Below, in pieces: positions 17,693 through 27,120 of a stretch of 64,000 bases of DNA. The position numbers and the translations under genes are program-made. Each line of letters begins with the position of its first letter. The first letter of the stretch is position 1. Below the pieces are notes generated by a model, which saw only the letters and a program-made list of their open reading frames with translations, was not told the DNA's origin and ran no database searches. Source of the stretch: Enterobacteriaceae bacterium 4M9 (GTDB lineage: Bacteria > Pseudomonadota > Gammaproteobacteria > Enterobacterales > Enterobacteriaceae); the NCBI GenBank assembly GCA_010092695.1, contig JAADJJ010000001.1, forward strand, positions 4,154,001-4,218,000, written 5' to 3'.

Positions 17693-17737
17693 GCTTTCCG
17701 TTTCATGTAAAGCAAAGATGACTATAAAACGGAAAGC
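17693..17737. repeat. Perfect 11-bp inverted repeat between mog and the MHS transporter
   Basis: GCTTTCCGTTT and AAACGGAAAGC are separated by 23 bases. It lies upstream of the transporter and downstream of mog. It could be a paired operator for the transporter or a weak hairpin ending mog transcripts; no T run follows. Confidence 0.6.
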
Positions 17738-17785
17738 GTCACAGCGACCACAGGCACGAAAGTTTATGGCATGAAATGATTATCT

Positions 17786-18373
17786 TCAGGATATTGTTTC
17801 ACGACGTGCGCTTTTGGGACGAAAAGCCGCTACAACCTCAGGATGAGTCTCTACATACGGCCCTTCCAGCAACTGTACGCAATACGGTACGCTTGCAAAA
17901 ATACCGTGCACCAGCACATTCCCGGCCTCGTCCTTTACGCCAGTCAGCGTTTCTTCAATCGCCTTCGGCTGGCCGGGCAGATTGAGGATCAGCGCCTGCT
18001 TGCGAATCACGCCCACCTGGCGAGAAAGAATGGCCGTTGGCACAAAACGCAGGCTCACCTGGCGCATCTGCTCGCCAAACCCCGGCATTTCACGGTCAGC
18101 AATCGCCAGCGTGGCATCGGGCGTTACGTCACGCCGTGCTGGCCCGGTGCCGCCGGTGGTCAGCACCAGATGGCAGCCCATTTCATCCACCAGCTCGCAC
18201 AATGTCTGTTCAATAATCGGTTGTTCGTCGGGGATGAGGCGCTTTTCAAGGATAAATGGCGTTGCCAGCGCTTTGGCTAGCCAGCTTTCTAACGCCGGGA
18301 TGCCTTTATCTTCATAAATGCCGCTGGAGGCGCGGTCGGAGATGGAAACGAGTCCAATACGAAAGGTATTCAT
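17786..18373 (-). CDS. mog: Molybdopterin adenylyltransferase Mog
   Basis: Adenylylates molybdopterin to prepare it for molybdate insertion by MoeA. It has 195 residues, as in E. coli. The MoCF-binding fold shows LVSISDRAS at the start, the TTGGTGPARRDVTPDAT nucleotide-binding stretch near residue 73, and the conserved ILNLPGQPKAIEE. It lies 107 bp downstream of talB in the same direction, the enterobacterial order. Confidence 0.97.
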   Translation of the reverse strand: MNTFRIGLVSISDRASSGIYEDKGIPALESWLAKALATPFILEKRLIPDEQPIIEQTLCELVDEMGCHLVLTTGGTGPARRDVTPDATLAIADREMPGFGEQMRQVSLRFVPTAILSRQVGVIRKQALILNLPGQPKAIEETLTGVKDEAGNVLVHGIFASVPYCVQLLEGPYVETHPEVVAAFRPKSARRETIS

Positions 18374-18480
18374 AGCTATTCCGCAATCATCAGGTTCTTA
18401 CACGGAATAATACACGCAGGAAGGTACTACAGACAAAAACGCGAAGAAAAGCGTGGCCGGAGAACCCGGCCACAGAGCGA

Positions 18481-19434
18481 TTACAGCAGTTCGCTGACCA
18501 TTTTTTCCAGTTTTTCCTGGTCAATGGCAAACTTGCGGATACCTTCGGCCAGTTTATCAACCGCCATCGGATCCTGGTTATGCTGCCACAGGAACGCCGA
18601 TTCACTCAGACGCGCCGGACGTGCTTTCACTTCACCGCTAAACGCGAGCTTACGCTCAACGCCGCCGTCTGCTTCAGCCAGTTCTTTGAGCAGAGCCGGA
18701 GCAATAGTCAGGCGGTCGCAGCCTGCCAGCGCCAGGATTTCACCCACGTTACGGAAGCTTGCGCCCATCACCACGGTTTCATAGCCGTGCTCTTTGTAAT
18801 AAGAGTAAATTTCGCTCACGGAAACCACGCCCGGATCTTCATCTGCGGCGTACTCTTTTTTATCGGTATTGGCTTTGTACCAGTCCAGAATACGGCCCAC
18901 AAACGGGGAGATCAGGTAAACGCCCGCTTCCGCACAGGCACGCGCCTGAGCAAAGGAGAACAGCAGCGTCAGGTTACAGTTGATGCCTTCTTTTTCCAGC
19001 TGTTCAGCAGCGCGAATGCCCTGCCAGGTTGACGCCAGCTTAATCAGAATGCGCTCGTTGCTGATGCCTGCATCGTTGTAGAGCTTAATCAAACGTTTCG
19101 CTTTGGCAATGCTGCCTTCGGTGTCGTAAGACAGGCGCGCATCCACTTCGGTCGAAATACGCCCTGGGATCAGTTTGAGGATCTCAAGACCGATGTTAAC
19201 GGCCAGTTTGTCGGTTGCATCCACAACCTGCTGTGCACGGTCGCTGCTCTGGCTTTTTGCCCAGGTGACAGCTTCGTCAATCAGTTTACGGTATTCAGGA
19301 ATTTGTGCTGCGTTGAGAATCAGGGAAGGGTTGGTCGTGGCATCCTGCGGCTGGTACAGCTTCATTGCCGCGATGTCTCCGGTGTCGGCCACCACGGTGG
19401 TGAACTGACGCAGGGAGGTCAATTTATCCGTCAT
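18481..19434 (-). CDS. talB: Transaldolase B
   Basis: Pentose phosphate pathway enzyme moving a dihydroxyacetone unit from sedoheptulose-7-phosphate to glyceraldehyde-3-phosphate. It has 317 residues, collinear with E. coli TalB. The Schiff-base lysine is K132 in RILIKLASTWQG, and DATTNPSLIL near residue 31 is the N-terminal signature. It diverges from yaaJ. Confidence 0.98.
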   Translation of the reverse strand: MTDKLTSLRQFTTVVADTGDIAAMKLYQPQDATTNPSLILNAAQIPEYRKLIDEAVTWAKSQSSDRAQQVVDATDKLAVNIGLEILKLIPGRISTEVDARLSYDTEGSIAKAKRLIKLYNDAGISNERILIKLASTWQGIRAAEQLEKEGINCNLTLLFSFAQARACAEAGVYLISPFVGRILDWYKANTDKKEYAADEDPGVVSVSEIYSYYKEHGYETVVMGASFRNVGEILALAGCDRLTIAPALLKELAEADGGVERKLAFSGEVKARPARLSESAFLWQHNQDPMAVDKLAEGIRKFAIDQEKLEKMVSELL

Positions 19435-19627
19435 GATACTATTTCTCTTAGAAACGCTATGTTAGGGAGATGTAACCGGTCTTACCCGATAATATCACGC
19501 GACACTTTTGGCGCAACCGAAGTCATCACAACGTGCACGCTGTGGTAAACTTCCCCCAATAAAAATCAGGGGTAATACGGTTTCCAGGCCGTATAAGGGA
19601 CTGAGCAGGAGAGTCAAAAGAACATCA

Positions 19628-21094
19628 ATGCGCTATTTTTTAATTTTTATCAATGACCTGCTCTGGGGCTCCGTCATGATTTATCTGCTCGCAGGAGCAG
19701 GTCTGTGGTTTCTTTGGCTGATTCGCCGTCTTCCTCTGCGCTATTTCAGCGCTTTCTCTGCCGCCCTGAAAAAAAACAACGCCGCCCCTGGCGGCAGCAT
19801 CACGCCCTTTCAGGCACTCACTATTGCATTTGCCGCTCGCGCCGGGAGTGGGAACCTTGTTGCCGCTGCACTGGCACTGATTGCAGGTGGCCCTGGCGCC
19901 ATTTTCTGGATGTGGATAGCCAGTCTGCTCGGTATGGCAATCACGTTTGCTGAATGTGCGCTGGCCCAGCTTTACCGGCGGCGGGATAACAAAGGCCAAC
20001 TGCGCGGCGGCCCAGCCTGGTACATGGAGCATGCGCTGGGCATGTACTGGATTGCCCGGCTGTTTGCCGTCTTACTGGTGCTCACCTTCGGTTTTCTTTT
20101 CAACGCACTCCAGGCTAACGCGATTAGCAGGGTAGCAAGCTTCACCTTCAACCTGCCGACAGAAGCCAGCGCCGTGCCGCTGGTAGTGCTGGTGGTCTTA
20201 ATGGTGCGTCGCGGTATTCAGGGGATTGCCCGGCTTACCCAGTGGCTGGTGCCGCTATTTGCGCTGGCGTGGATAATCCCGAGTCTTGGCGTTCTTATCT
20301 GGCATATTGACCGCCTGCCGGACATTCTCTGGGCCATTTTGAGTGGTGCCTTTGGCTGGCATTCTGCTGCAGCAGGCGCTATGGGCTACACACTGGGTCA
20401 GGCACTGAACAATGGCTTTCAGCGCGGCATGTTTTCCAGTGAAGCTGGACTGGGGTCTACTCCTAACGTTGCAGGTGCCACGGCGGGTGCTCTGCAACAT
20501 CCCGCTTCTCAGGGCATCGTACAGATTATGGGAGTTGTCATCGACACGCTGGTGATAGGCTCCCTCTCTGGTGCCTTGCTGCTGCTGTCGGGTGTTATGG
20601 ATAACGCCAGCTTGCCGATTGATGGTCATATGATGATGTACAACGCCATGAATGTGCTGCTGGGCTCCTGGGGTGGCAATCTCATTATCCTGGTGTTCTG
20701 CTGTTTCGCTTTTATCTCCATTGCAGCAAACGTGGTGTATGCAGAAAACAACCTCGGATTTTTGACCAGCGTCAGCCCTTACCAAAGCATCCTCTTTCGT
20801 GCGGGGGTCGCGGCCATGGTGGCACTCGGTTGTTTCGTGAGTATGCCGTCGGTGTGGCAGCTGGCAAAAATCGCGATGGCAGTGATGGCTATTATCAATC
20901 TGCTCGCTATTTTGATGCTCGCGCCTGTGGTGAAAATTATCATCAGCGACTGGCTGCGCCAGCGTAAGCTGGGTCTGGACCCGGTGTTTGATCCCACTCA
21001 CTATCCTGAACTCAATCTGTCACTTGAACCCGGCGTCTGGGATAACCACACACCCGGCAGCTATCAGGAACGCAATCACAGCCATCGGCTGTGA
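19628..21094 (+). CDS. yaaJ: Amino acid carrier of the alanine/glycine:cation symporter family
   Basis: Inner-membrane sodium- or proton-coupled transporter of the AGCS family (alanine/glycine type). The frame is open from 19508, but ATG 19628 matches the start of YaaJ (MRYFLIFINDLLWGSVMIYLL) and gives 488 residues. Family motifs visible: AARAGSGNLVAAALAL, GGPGAIFWMWIASLLGM and NGFQRGMFSSEAGLGSTPN. The C-terminus DPVFDPTHYPEL is typical. The AGGAG lies 15 bases upstream, a loose fit, so start strength is uncertain. Substrate is inferred from family only. Confidence 0.9.
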   Translation: MRYFLIFINDLLWGSVMIYLLAGAGLWFLWLIRRLPLRYFSAFSAALKKNNAAPGGSITPFQALTIAFAARAGSGNLVAAALALIAGGPGAIFWMWIASLLGMAITFAECALAQLYRRRDNKGQLRGGPAWYMEHALGMYWIARLFAVLLVLTFGFLFNALQANAISRVASFTFNLPTEASAVPLVVLVVLMVRRGIQGIARLTQWLVPLFALAWIIPSLGVLIWHIDRLPDILWAILSGAFGWHSAAAGAMGYTLGQALNNGFQRGMFSSEAGLGSTPNVAGATAGALQHPASQGIVQIMGVVIDTLVIGSLSGALLLLSGVMDNASLPIDGHMMMYNAMNVLLGSWGGNLIILVFCCFAFISIAANVVYAENNLGFLTSVSPYQSILFRAGVAAMVALGCFVSMPSVWQLAKIAMAVMAIINLLAILMLAPVVKIIISDWLRQRKLGLDPVFDPTHYPELNLSLEPGVWDNHTPGSYQERNHSHRL

Positions 21095-21156
21095 CAGCAA
21101 GCCAGAGCGGCTAAAAATTTGGTACAGTATCGCCATCTCACTGGGAAGGAAAAGCG

Positions 21157-21930
21157 ATGCTCATTCTAATTTCTCCGGCCAAAACGCTGGACTACCAAAG
21201 CCCTCTGGCAACCGATCGTCACACCCAGCCCGAACTGCTGAGCTATTCCCAGCAGCTGATTCGCGAAGCGCGCAAACTGTCTGCTGCGCAGATAGCCTCG
21301 CTGATGAGCATCAGCGATAAGCTGGCATCGCTTAACGCCACTCGCTTTCACGACTGGACCCCGGAATTTAGCGCGCAAAACGCGCGCCAGGCCATTCTGG
21401 CGTTTAAAGGCGATGTCTACACAGGACTGCAGGCTGAAACCTTCAGCGAAGAGGATTTTGACTTTGCCCAGCGCCACCTGCGCATGCTCTCGGGCCTGTA
21501 CGGCGTGCTGCGCCCGCTGGACCTGATGCAGCCCTATCGCCTGGAAATGGGCATCAAACTTGAGAACAAAAAAGGCAAAGACCTCTACAGCTTCTGGGGC
21601 GATATCATCACGAACACGCTTAACGAAGCCCTTTCAGAACAAGGTGACGATATCGTCATTAACCTCGCCTCGGACGAGTACTTTAAGTCGGTGAAAACGG
21701 CAAAACTGAAAGCCAGGCTCATCAAACCGGTATTTCTTGATGAGAAAAACGGCAAGTTTAAGGTCATCAGCTTTTATGCCAAGAAAGCGCGCGGCCTGAT
21801 GAGCCGCTACATCATCGAAAACCGCCTGACCAAACCCGAGCAGCTGACGGCGTTTAACAGCGAAGGTTATTTCTTTGATGAGGCTGATTCAAATGCGCAT
21901 GAACTGGTGTTTAAACGCCACGAGCAGTAG
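21157..21930 (+). CDS. yaaA: Peroxide stress protein YaaA
   Basis: UPF0246/DUF328 protein that in E. coli lowers free intracellular iron during hydrogen peroxide stress and is induced by OxyR. The 257-residue protein opens with the family signature MLILISPAKTLDYQ and contains LSGLYGVLRPLDLMQPYRLEMG in the middle and ARGLMSRYIIENRL near the end. It lies 62 bp after yaaJ and ends in its own terminator. Confidence 0.96.
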   Translation: MLILISPAKTLDYQSPLATDRHTQPELLSYSQQLIREARKLSAAQIASLMSISDKLASLNATRFHDWTPEFSAQNARQAILAFKGDVYTGLQAETFSEEDFDFAQRHLRMLSGLYGVLRPLDLMQPYRLEMGIKLENKKGKDLYSFWGDIITNTLNEALSEQGDDIVINLASDEYFKSVKTAKLKARLIKPVFLDEKNGKFKVISFYAKKARGLMSRYIIENRLTKPEQLTAFNSEGYFFDEADSNAHELVFKRHEQ

Positions 21931-21961
21931 TTGCTGCGCTCAGCCATAACGGGCAAACAAC

Positions 21962-21992
21962 AAAAGGGAAGATGCCAATATCTTCCCTTTTT
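21962..21992 (+). terminator. Terminator after yaaA
   Basis: Stem AAAGGGAAGA / TCTTCCCTTT with an eight-base loop, then T residues, about 30 bp past the yaaA stop. Confidence 0.88.
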
Positions 21993-22197
21993 ACTACGAG
22001 CCGTACAGTCCGCAGCGGCAAAGATACCAGGCACAGCGCAACAACCGTGACATTTCTGGTGCCAGACCAATGCCATGAGTTTCAACATTGCCACCTCTCC
22101 CTCTTCGCTTAAGTGACGGTACTGCTGCTGATAATGCCTCACCGATAAATCACACGCCCTTTGCGTCTCCATTTGTACCTGTGCTGAGTAACGGCAT

Positions 22198-22228
22198 AAA
22201 AAAACCGCTCCAGGGGAGCGGTTTTTTA
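22198..22228 (-). terminator. Terminator of the thr operon
   Basis: Stem AAAACCGCTCC / GGAGCGGTTTT with a three-base loop and a T run on the minus strand, 18 bases past the thrC stop. Confidence 0.9.
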
Positions 22229-22245
22229 GCGACACGTTTTGTCTG

Positions 22246-23526
22246 TTACTTCATCAGTAACGCACGCAGCGCGCTGAAATCAGCTGGCAGGTTAACCGAC
22301 AGCAGCGGCTTGTCCGCGCGCTCTGCAAGCTCAGGCGGCAGCGCCAGCGTTTCACCCAGGATCTCTTCCACGCTTTCTTTGAACTTCGCCGGATGTGCGG
22401 TCCCCAGGAACAGGCCAAACTCGCCCGGTTGCAGGTCATCGCGCAGCGCACGCCAGGCCACAGCGGCATGCGGTTCAGAAACGTAACCCAGACCTTTAAG
22501 CTCACGCACCGCCGCCCGGGTGGTTTCTTCATCCACCGCCGCATAACCCAACTCTTTAAGCTGCCAGATTTTGCGACGGAACAGCTCTTCCACGCGCGGC
22601 CAGTTGTTCGGTTGGCTGACGTCCATCGCGTTCGACAGCGTCGCAACGGTGGCTTTCGGTGTCCACTCGCCGCTTTGCAGATAGCGTGGCACGGTGTCGT
22701 TAGCGTTGGTGGCAGCAATAAAGCGTTTTACCGGCAGGCCCAGCGCTTTTGCCAGCAGGCCAGCAGTCAGGTCGCCAAAGTTGCCGCTTGGCACAGAGAT
22801 AACCAGCTGGTTACGTGCTTCCTGCGGCAGCTGTGCGACAGCTTCAAAGTAGTAGCAAATCTGCGCCAGCAGGCGGCTGATGTTAATGGAGTTCGCCGAG
22901 TTCAGGCCCAGTGCCTGCTTAAGCTCTTCATCATCAAACGCCTGTTTTACCAGCGCCTGGCAGGCATCAAAGTCGCCTTCAACGGCCACCGTTTCGATAT
23001 TGCCGCCAAGCGTGCAGAACAGTTTCTCCTGCAACGGGCTGATTTTGCCGCGCGGATAGAGGATAACCACGCGCACGTTTTTCATGCCGTAAAACGCGTG
23101 CGCAACGGCTGCACCGGTATCGCCAGAGGTTGCCGTCAGAATCGTGACCGGCTTGTCGCCGCTGATGTGCGACAGCATCTGCGCCATAAAGCGCCCGCCA
23201 AAGTCCTTAAACGCCAGCGTCGGGCCATGGAACAGTTCCAGACAGGCTACGTCATCGCTCACCTTCGCCACCGGTGCCGGGAAAGCAAATGCGCTGCGCA
23301 CGCGCTCTTCGAGAATTTGTGCAGGAATTTCGTCGCCAATAAAGGCAGAGAGGATTTTGCCGCTGCGGCTGACAAAGTCCATCTCCAGCATGGCGTCGAT
23401 ATCTGTGAGGGAAAATTCCGGCAACTCATGCGGGAAAAACAGCCCCTGCTGTTTCCCCAGTCCCTGCGTGACGGCCTGCGCAAAGCTGACCTGTTCGTTA
23501 TGATCTTTCAGATTGTAGAGTTTCAT
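22246..23526 (-). CDS. thrC: Threonine synthase
   Basis: PLP enzyme making threonine from O-phosphohomoserine. It has 426 residues (E. coli 428). The cofactor lysine is in HGPTLAFKDFGG near residue 107, and TATSGDTGAAVAHAFYG is the phosphate-binding region. The N-terminal MKLYNLKDHNEQVSFAQAV is typical. It starts three bases after the thrB stop, so it is translationally coupled as the last gene of thrLABC. Confidence 0.98.
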   Translation of the reverse strand: MKLYNLKDHNEQVSFAQAVTQGLGKQQGLFFPHELPEFSLTDIDAMLEMDFVSRSGKILSAFIGDEIPAQILEERVRSAFAFPAPVAKVSDDVACLELFHGPTLAFKDFGGRFMAQMLSHISGDKPVTILTATSGDTGAAVAHAFYGMKNVRVVILYPRGKISPLQEKLFCTLGGNIETVAVEGDFDACQALVKQAFDDEELKQALGLNSANSINISRLLAQICYYFEAVAQLPQEARNQLVISVPSGNFGDLTAGLLAKALGLPVKRFIAATNANDTVPRYLQSGEWTPKATVATLSNAMDVSQPNNWPRVEELFRRKIWQLKELGYAAVDEETTRAAVRELKGLGYVSEPHAAVAWRALRDDLQPGEFGLFLGTAHPAKFKESVEEILGETLALPPELAERADKPLLSVNLPADFSALRALLMK

Positions 23527-23529
23527 ACG

Positions 23530-24459
23530 TTATCCCAGTACTCGTGCGCCCGCGGTATCCAGACGGCAAATATGAACGAAGCCTTCATCATTTTGTAAAT
23601 AGTGCTGGCTGAGCCAGCCAGCCATGCGTTGTGCAACATCCTGACTGCCGCACACGGTAAACAGCGTCGGCCCGGAGCCGGAAATCCCACAGGCCAGTGC
23701 GCCCATTTCACTGGCCGCCTGGCGCGCTTCTTTAAAGCCCGGCAGCAACTGGGTGCGGTACGGCTCAGCAATGACATCACGCATCAATGCTGCCGCAAGC
23801 GCTGGCTGGCGCGTGTGGCAAGCGTGAATAAAACCGGCCAGATAACGACCGTGGCTCACGATATCCTTACGGGAATACTGGGCAGGCAATATGGCCCGTG
23901 CCTCAGCAGTAGACACTTTAATGCCCGGATAGGCCATCACCCAGAACCAGTCGTCAAAGCCCGGTACTGACTGGCTGATGACGCCCTGCTCTTCAAGCAT
24001 CAACTGCATACCGCCTAAAAAGCACGGTGCCACGTTATCGTAGTGCACGCTACCTGAGATGCGCCCTTCCTGCTCGCCCATCAGCGCCAGCAGTTCGGTA
24101 TCATTTAGCGGCTTGCCGCAGTGCTCGTTGAGCGCCATCAGGGCCGCCACCACAGAGCAGGCGCTGGAGCCCAGCCCGGAGCCAATCGGCATATTCTTTT
24201 CCAGCGTCATCACGACCGGCACGTTTTTGCCAAGCTTTTCACAAAAACGCTCCCAGCACTGATACACGATATTCTCGCGTGGCTCTGGCGGCAGCTTACT
24301 GACAAAGCGCCCGACGTTTTTCAGACTGAAATCCGCAGCAGTTTCAACGCTGACGCAGTCGCCCAGCAGTGTTCCATCTACCGGCGACACGGCCGCACCC
24401 AGCACATCAAAGCCCACGCTGACGTTGCCAATTGAGGCTGGGGCATACACTTTAACCAT
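23530..24459 (-). CDS. thrB: Homoserine kinase
   Basis: GHMP-family kinase phosphorylating homoserine. It has 309 residues. The ATP loop PIGSGLGSSACSVVAALMA is near residue 92, and ISGSGPTLF is the C-terminal glycine motif. The frame is open to 24504, but ATG 24459 follows AGGAG embedded in the end of thrA and matches the family start MVKVYAPAS. One base separates it from the thrA stop. Confidence 0.98.
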   Translation of the reverse strand: MVKVYAPASIGNVSVGFDVLGAAVSPVDGTLLGDCVSVETAADFSLKNVGRFVSKLPPEPRENIVYQCWERFCEKLGKNVPVVMTLEKNMPIGSGLGSSACSVVAALMALNEHCGKPLNDTELLALMGEQEGRISGSVHYDNVAPCFLGGMQLMLEEQGVISQSVPGFDDWFWVMAYPGIKVSTAEARAILPAQYSRKDIVSHGRYLAGFIHACHTRQPALAAALMRDVIAEPYRTQLLPGFKEARQAASEMGALACGISGSGPTLFTVCGSQDVAQRMAGWLSQHYLQNDEGFVHICRLDTAGARVLG

Positions 24460-24460
24460 C

Positions 24461-26926
24461 TTAAACTCCTGAATTCCATGACAGAGTGCGCAGCAGATCC
24501 GCAAACACGCCTGCGGCCGTCACATCGTTGCCGGCACCGTAGCCACGCAGCACCAGCGGCAGCGGCTGATAATAGTGGCTGTAAAACGCCAGGGCGTTTT
24601 CACCGTTTTTCACTTTAAACAGCGGATCGTTACCATCCACCGCTTCAATCCTGACGCGGCAAACGCCATCTTCTTCAATCAGGCCAACGTAACGCAGCAC
24701 TTTGCCCGCATCGCGTGCCTGAGCAACACGCATGGAAAACTCACTATCAAGCTCAGGCAGACGGGCCATAAAGCTTTCCACATCGCCTTCGGCGTCAAAC
24801 GTAGCGGGCAGCACTGGCTCTACCAGGATATCACTCAACTCAAGCTGATAACCGCTTTCGCGTGCCAGAATCAGCAGCTTACGCGCCACATCCATACCGG
24901 AGAGATCGTCACGCGGATCCGGCTCAGTGTAGCCAAGCTCGCGCGCACTGCGGGTCGCTTCAGACAGCGTCACGCCCTCATCCAGTTTGCCAAAAATAAA
25001 GGACAGCGACCCGGACAGAATACCGGTAAAGCGCTGTAGCTCATCGCCCGCGTTAAGCAGGTTTTGCAGGTTTTCAATAACCGGCAGACCCGCGCCAACG
25101 TTGGTGTCGTACAGGAACTTACGGCGCGAGCGTGCAGCAGCCACGCGCAGTTGGTGATAGTAGGCCATTGACGAGGTGTTGGCCTTTTTGTTTGGCGTGA
25201 CCACGTGAAAGCCTTCGTTAAGGAAGTCCACATACTGGCTGGCCACCGCCTGGTTAGAGGTGCAGTCGACAATCACCGGGTTTAGCAGGTGATATTCCTT
25301 CACCAGACGAATTAAACGCCCCAGGTTGAACGACTCAGACGCCTCTGCCAGCGCCGGGCGCCAGTTTTCCAGATCAAGGCCGTGGACGTTGGTCAGCATC
25401 GCGCGCGAGTTAGCCACCCCGCAAACGCGCAGGTCGATATTCTTTTTCTTAAGCCAGGCCTGCTGGCGCTTAAGTTGCTCCAGCAGCGCACCACCGACAC
25501 CGCCCACGCCAATGACAAAGACCTCAATCACCTGCTCGGTGTTAAACAGCATCTGGTGCACCACGCGCACGCCGGTGGTGACATCGTCGTTGTTAATCAC
25601 AACGGAGATAGAGCGCTCAGAGGAGCCCTGGGCAATGGCAATAATATTGATACGCGCACGCGCAAGGGCGGCAAAGAACTTCGCGGAGATCCCGCGCAGG
25701 GTGCGCATACCGTCGCCTACTACCGAAATAACCGCCAGGCGTTCAACAATGGCCAGCGGCTCCAGCAGCCCCTCTTTAAGTTCAAGCTTAAACTCCTCTT
25801 CCAGCGCGCGACGGGCGCGGGCGCAGTCGCTCTGCGGTACGCAGAAACTGATGCTGTATTCAGAAGAAGACTGGGTAATCAGCACAACCGAGATACCGCT
25901 GCGCGACATGGTGGCAAATACGCGCGCCGCCATACCGACCATTCCTTTCATGCCCGGACCGGAAACGCTGAACATCGCCATGTTATTGAGATTCGAAATG
26001 CCTTTAACCGGCATATCATCCTGCTCGCCGCTCTTCTCACCGATGAGCGTGCCAGGTGCATCCGGGTTACCGGTATTTTTAATCAGGCATGGGATCTGGA
26101 ACTGGGCGATGGGGGAGATAGTACGGGGATGCAGCACTTTAGCGCCGAAGTAGGATAGCTCCATCGCTTCGTGCCATGACATTGATTTTAACAGTCTGGC
26201 ATCAGGCACCTGGCGCGGATCGCAGGTATAAACGCCATCAACGTCGGTCCAGATTTCACAGCACTCAGCACGCAGGCAGGCGGCCAGCACCGCGGCAGAA
26301 TAATCGGAGCCGTTACGCCCCAGCACCACCAGTTCACCTTTTTCATTTCCGGCAGTGAACCCTGCCATCAGAATCATATGGTCAGCCGGAATGCGGCTTG
26401 CAGCGATGCGTCGGGTGGATTCAGCGATATCCACGGTAGATTCTAGATAGTGCCCCACAGCCAACAACTTCTCAACCGGGTCAATAACCGTCACGCTCTT
26501 ACCGCGCGCCTCCAGCAACGCTGCCATGATGGCGATAGACATCTTTTCGCCACGGCAAATCAGCCCGGCATTGACGCTGTCAGGGCACTGACCAAGCAGG
26601 CTGATGCCGTGCAGCACGTGCTTAATCTGCGCAAACTCCTGGTCCACAAACGCCTTCATACGAGCGTGTGGGAATCCCGGTTGCATCTTTGCCAGCCCCT
26701 GCAACAGATCGTCAAAAATGCGCTCGGCATCGCTGATATTCGGTAAAGCATCCTGACCGGCGATGGTTTTTTCAATCATCGCTACAAGGTGGTTGGTAAT
26801 CTTCGCAGGTGCAGAAAGTACGGTTGCGACCTGTCCCTGTCCGGTTTTGCTTTCCAGAATATCGGCAACGCGCGCAAAGCGCTCTGCATTCGCTACCGAT
26901 GTACCGCCAAATTTCAACACTCGCAT
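24461..26926 (-). CDS. thrA: Bifunctional aspartokinase I/homoserine dehydrogenase I
   Basis: Catalyses the first and third steps of threonine synthesis and is feedback-inhibited by threonine. It has 821 residues. The kinase domain opens with MRVLKFGGTSVANAERF. A pair of ACT regulatory domains follows (FSVSGPGMKGMVGMAARVF, ISVVGDGMRTLRGISAKFF). The dehydrogenase begins with the NAD motif FVIGVGGVGGALLEQL near residue 470 and has TPNKKAN and the catalytic GYTEPDPRDDLSG. It is the first structural gene of the operon, downstream of the thrL attenuator. Confidence 0.99.
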   Translation of the reverse strand: MRVLKFGGTSVANAERFARVADILESKTGQGQVATVLSAPAKITNHLVAMIEKTIAGQDALPNISDAERIFDDLLQGLAKMQPGFPHARMKAFVDQEFAQIKHVLHGISLLGQCPDSVNAGLICRGEKMSIAIMAALLEARGKSVTVIDPVEKLLAVGHYLESTVDIAESTRRIAASRIPADHMILMAGFTAGNEKGELVVLGRNGSDYSAAVLAACLRAECCEIWTDVDGVYTCDPRQVPDARLLKSMSWHEAMELSYFGAKVLHPRTISPIAQFQIPCLIKNTGNPDAPGTLIGEKSGEQDDMPVKGISNLNNMAMFSVSGPGMKGMVGMAARVFATMSRSGISVVLITQSSSEYSISFCVPQSDCARARRALEEEFKLELKEGLLEPLAIVERLAVISVVGDGMRTLRGISAKFFAALARARINIIAIAQGSSERSISVVINNDDVTTGVRVVHQMLFNTEQVIEVFVIGVGGVGGALLEQLKRQQAWLKKKNIDLRVCGVANSRAMLTNVHGLDLENWRPALAEASESFNLGRLIRLVKEYHLLNPVIVDCTSNQAVASQYVDFLNEGFHVVTPNKKANTSSMAYYHQLRVAAARSRRKFLYDTNVGAGLPVIENLQNLLNAGDELQRFTGILSGSLSFIFGKLDEGVTLSEATRSARELGYTEPDPRDDLSGMDVARKLLILARESGYQLELSDILVEPVLPATFDAEGDVESFMARLPELDSEFSMRVAQARDAGKVLRYVGLIEEDGVCRVRIEAVDGNDPLFKVKNGENALAFYSHYYQPLPLVLRGYGAGNDVTAAGVFADLLRTLSWNSGV

Positions 26927-26952
26927 GCTTTTATTACCCCTTGAATTCAGAA

Positions 26953-26992
26953 CAAAAAAAAGCCCGCTCCTGGCTGGGAGCGGGCTTTTTTC
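26953..26992 (-). terminator. thr operon attenuator terminator
   Basis: Stem AAGCCCGCTCC / GGAGCGGGCTT with a six-base loop and eight T residues on the minus strand, between thrL and thrA. In E. coli this hairpin forms when charged Thr- and Ile-tRNA let the ribosome finish the leader. Confidence 0.93.
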
Positions 26993-27009
26993 GATGTTTC
27001 CTGTACGCG

Positions 27010-27078
27010 TCAGCCCGCCCCGTTACCTGTGGTAATGGTGGTGGTAATAATGGTGATAGTCAGGCCGTTGCGAATCAT
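27010..27078 (-). CDS. thrL: thr operon leader peptide
   Basis: A 22-residue leader reading M-IRNGL-TITIITTTITT-GNGAG. It has seven threonines and five isoleucines among the first 17 residues. Ribosome stalling on these codons at low Thr- or Ile-tRNA controls the attenuator downstream. The GNGAG end is identical to the E. coli leader (which starts MKRIS), while the N-terminal five residues differ. It is too short for routine ORF calling. Confidence 0.95.
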   Translation of the reverse strand: MIRNGLTITIITTTITTGNGAG

Positions 27079-27120
27079 GATGTGTGTGCTCTACTACATT
27101 TTCCTGTCGTGTATTCCTAT

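Larger units (their letters stand above)
21931..22245. other. yaaA-thrC convergent intergenic region
   Basis: Holds the facing terminators of yaaA and thrC. E. coli K-12 carries yaaX here; no counterpart is seen. The open frame at 21867-22235 on the minus strand runs through both terminators and is not credible. Confidence 0.65.

Noticed and set aside
21867..22235. Minus-strand frame of 122 codons between thrC and yaaA
   Set aside because: It spans two strong terminators and the end of yaaA; no family resemblance.
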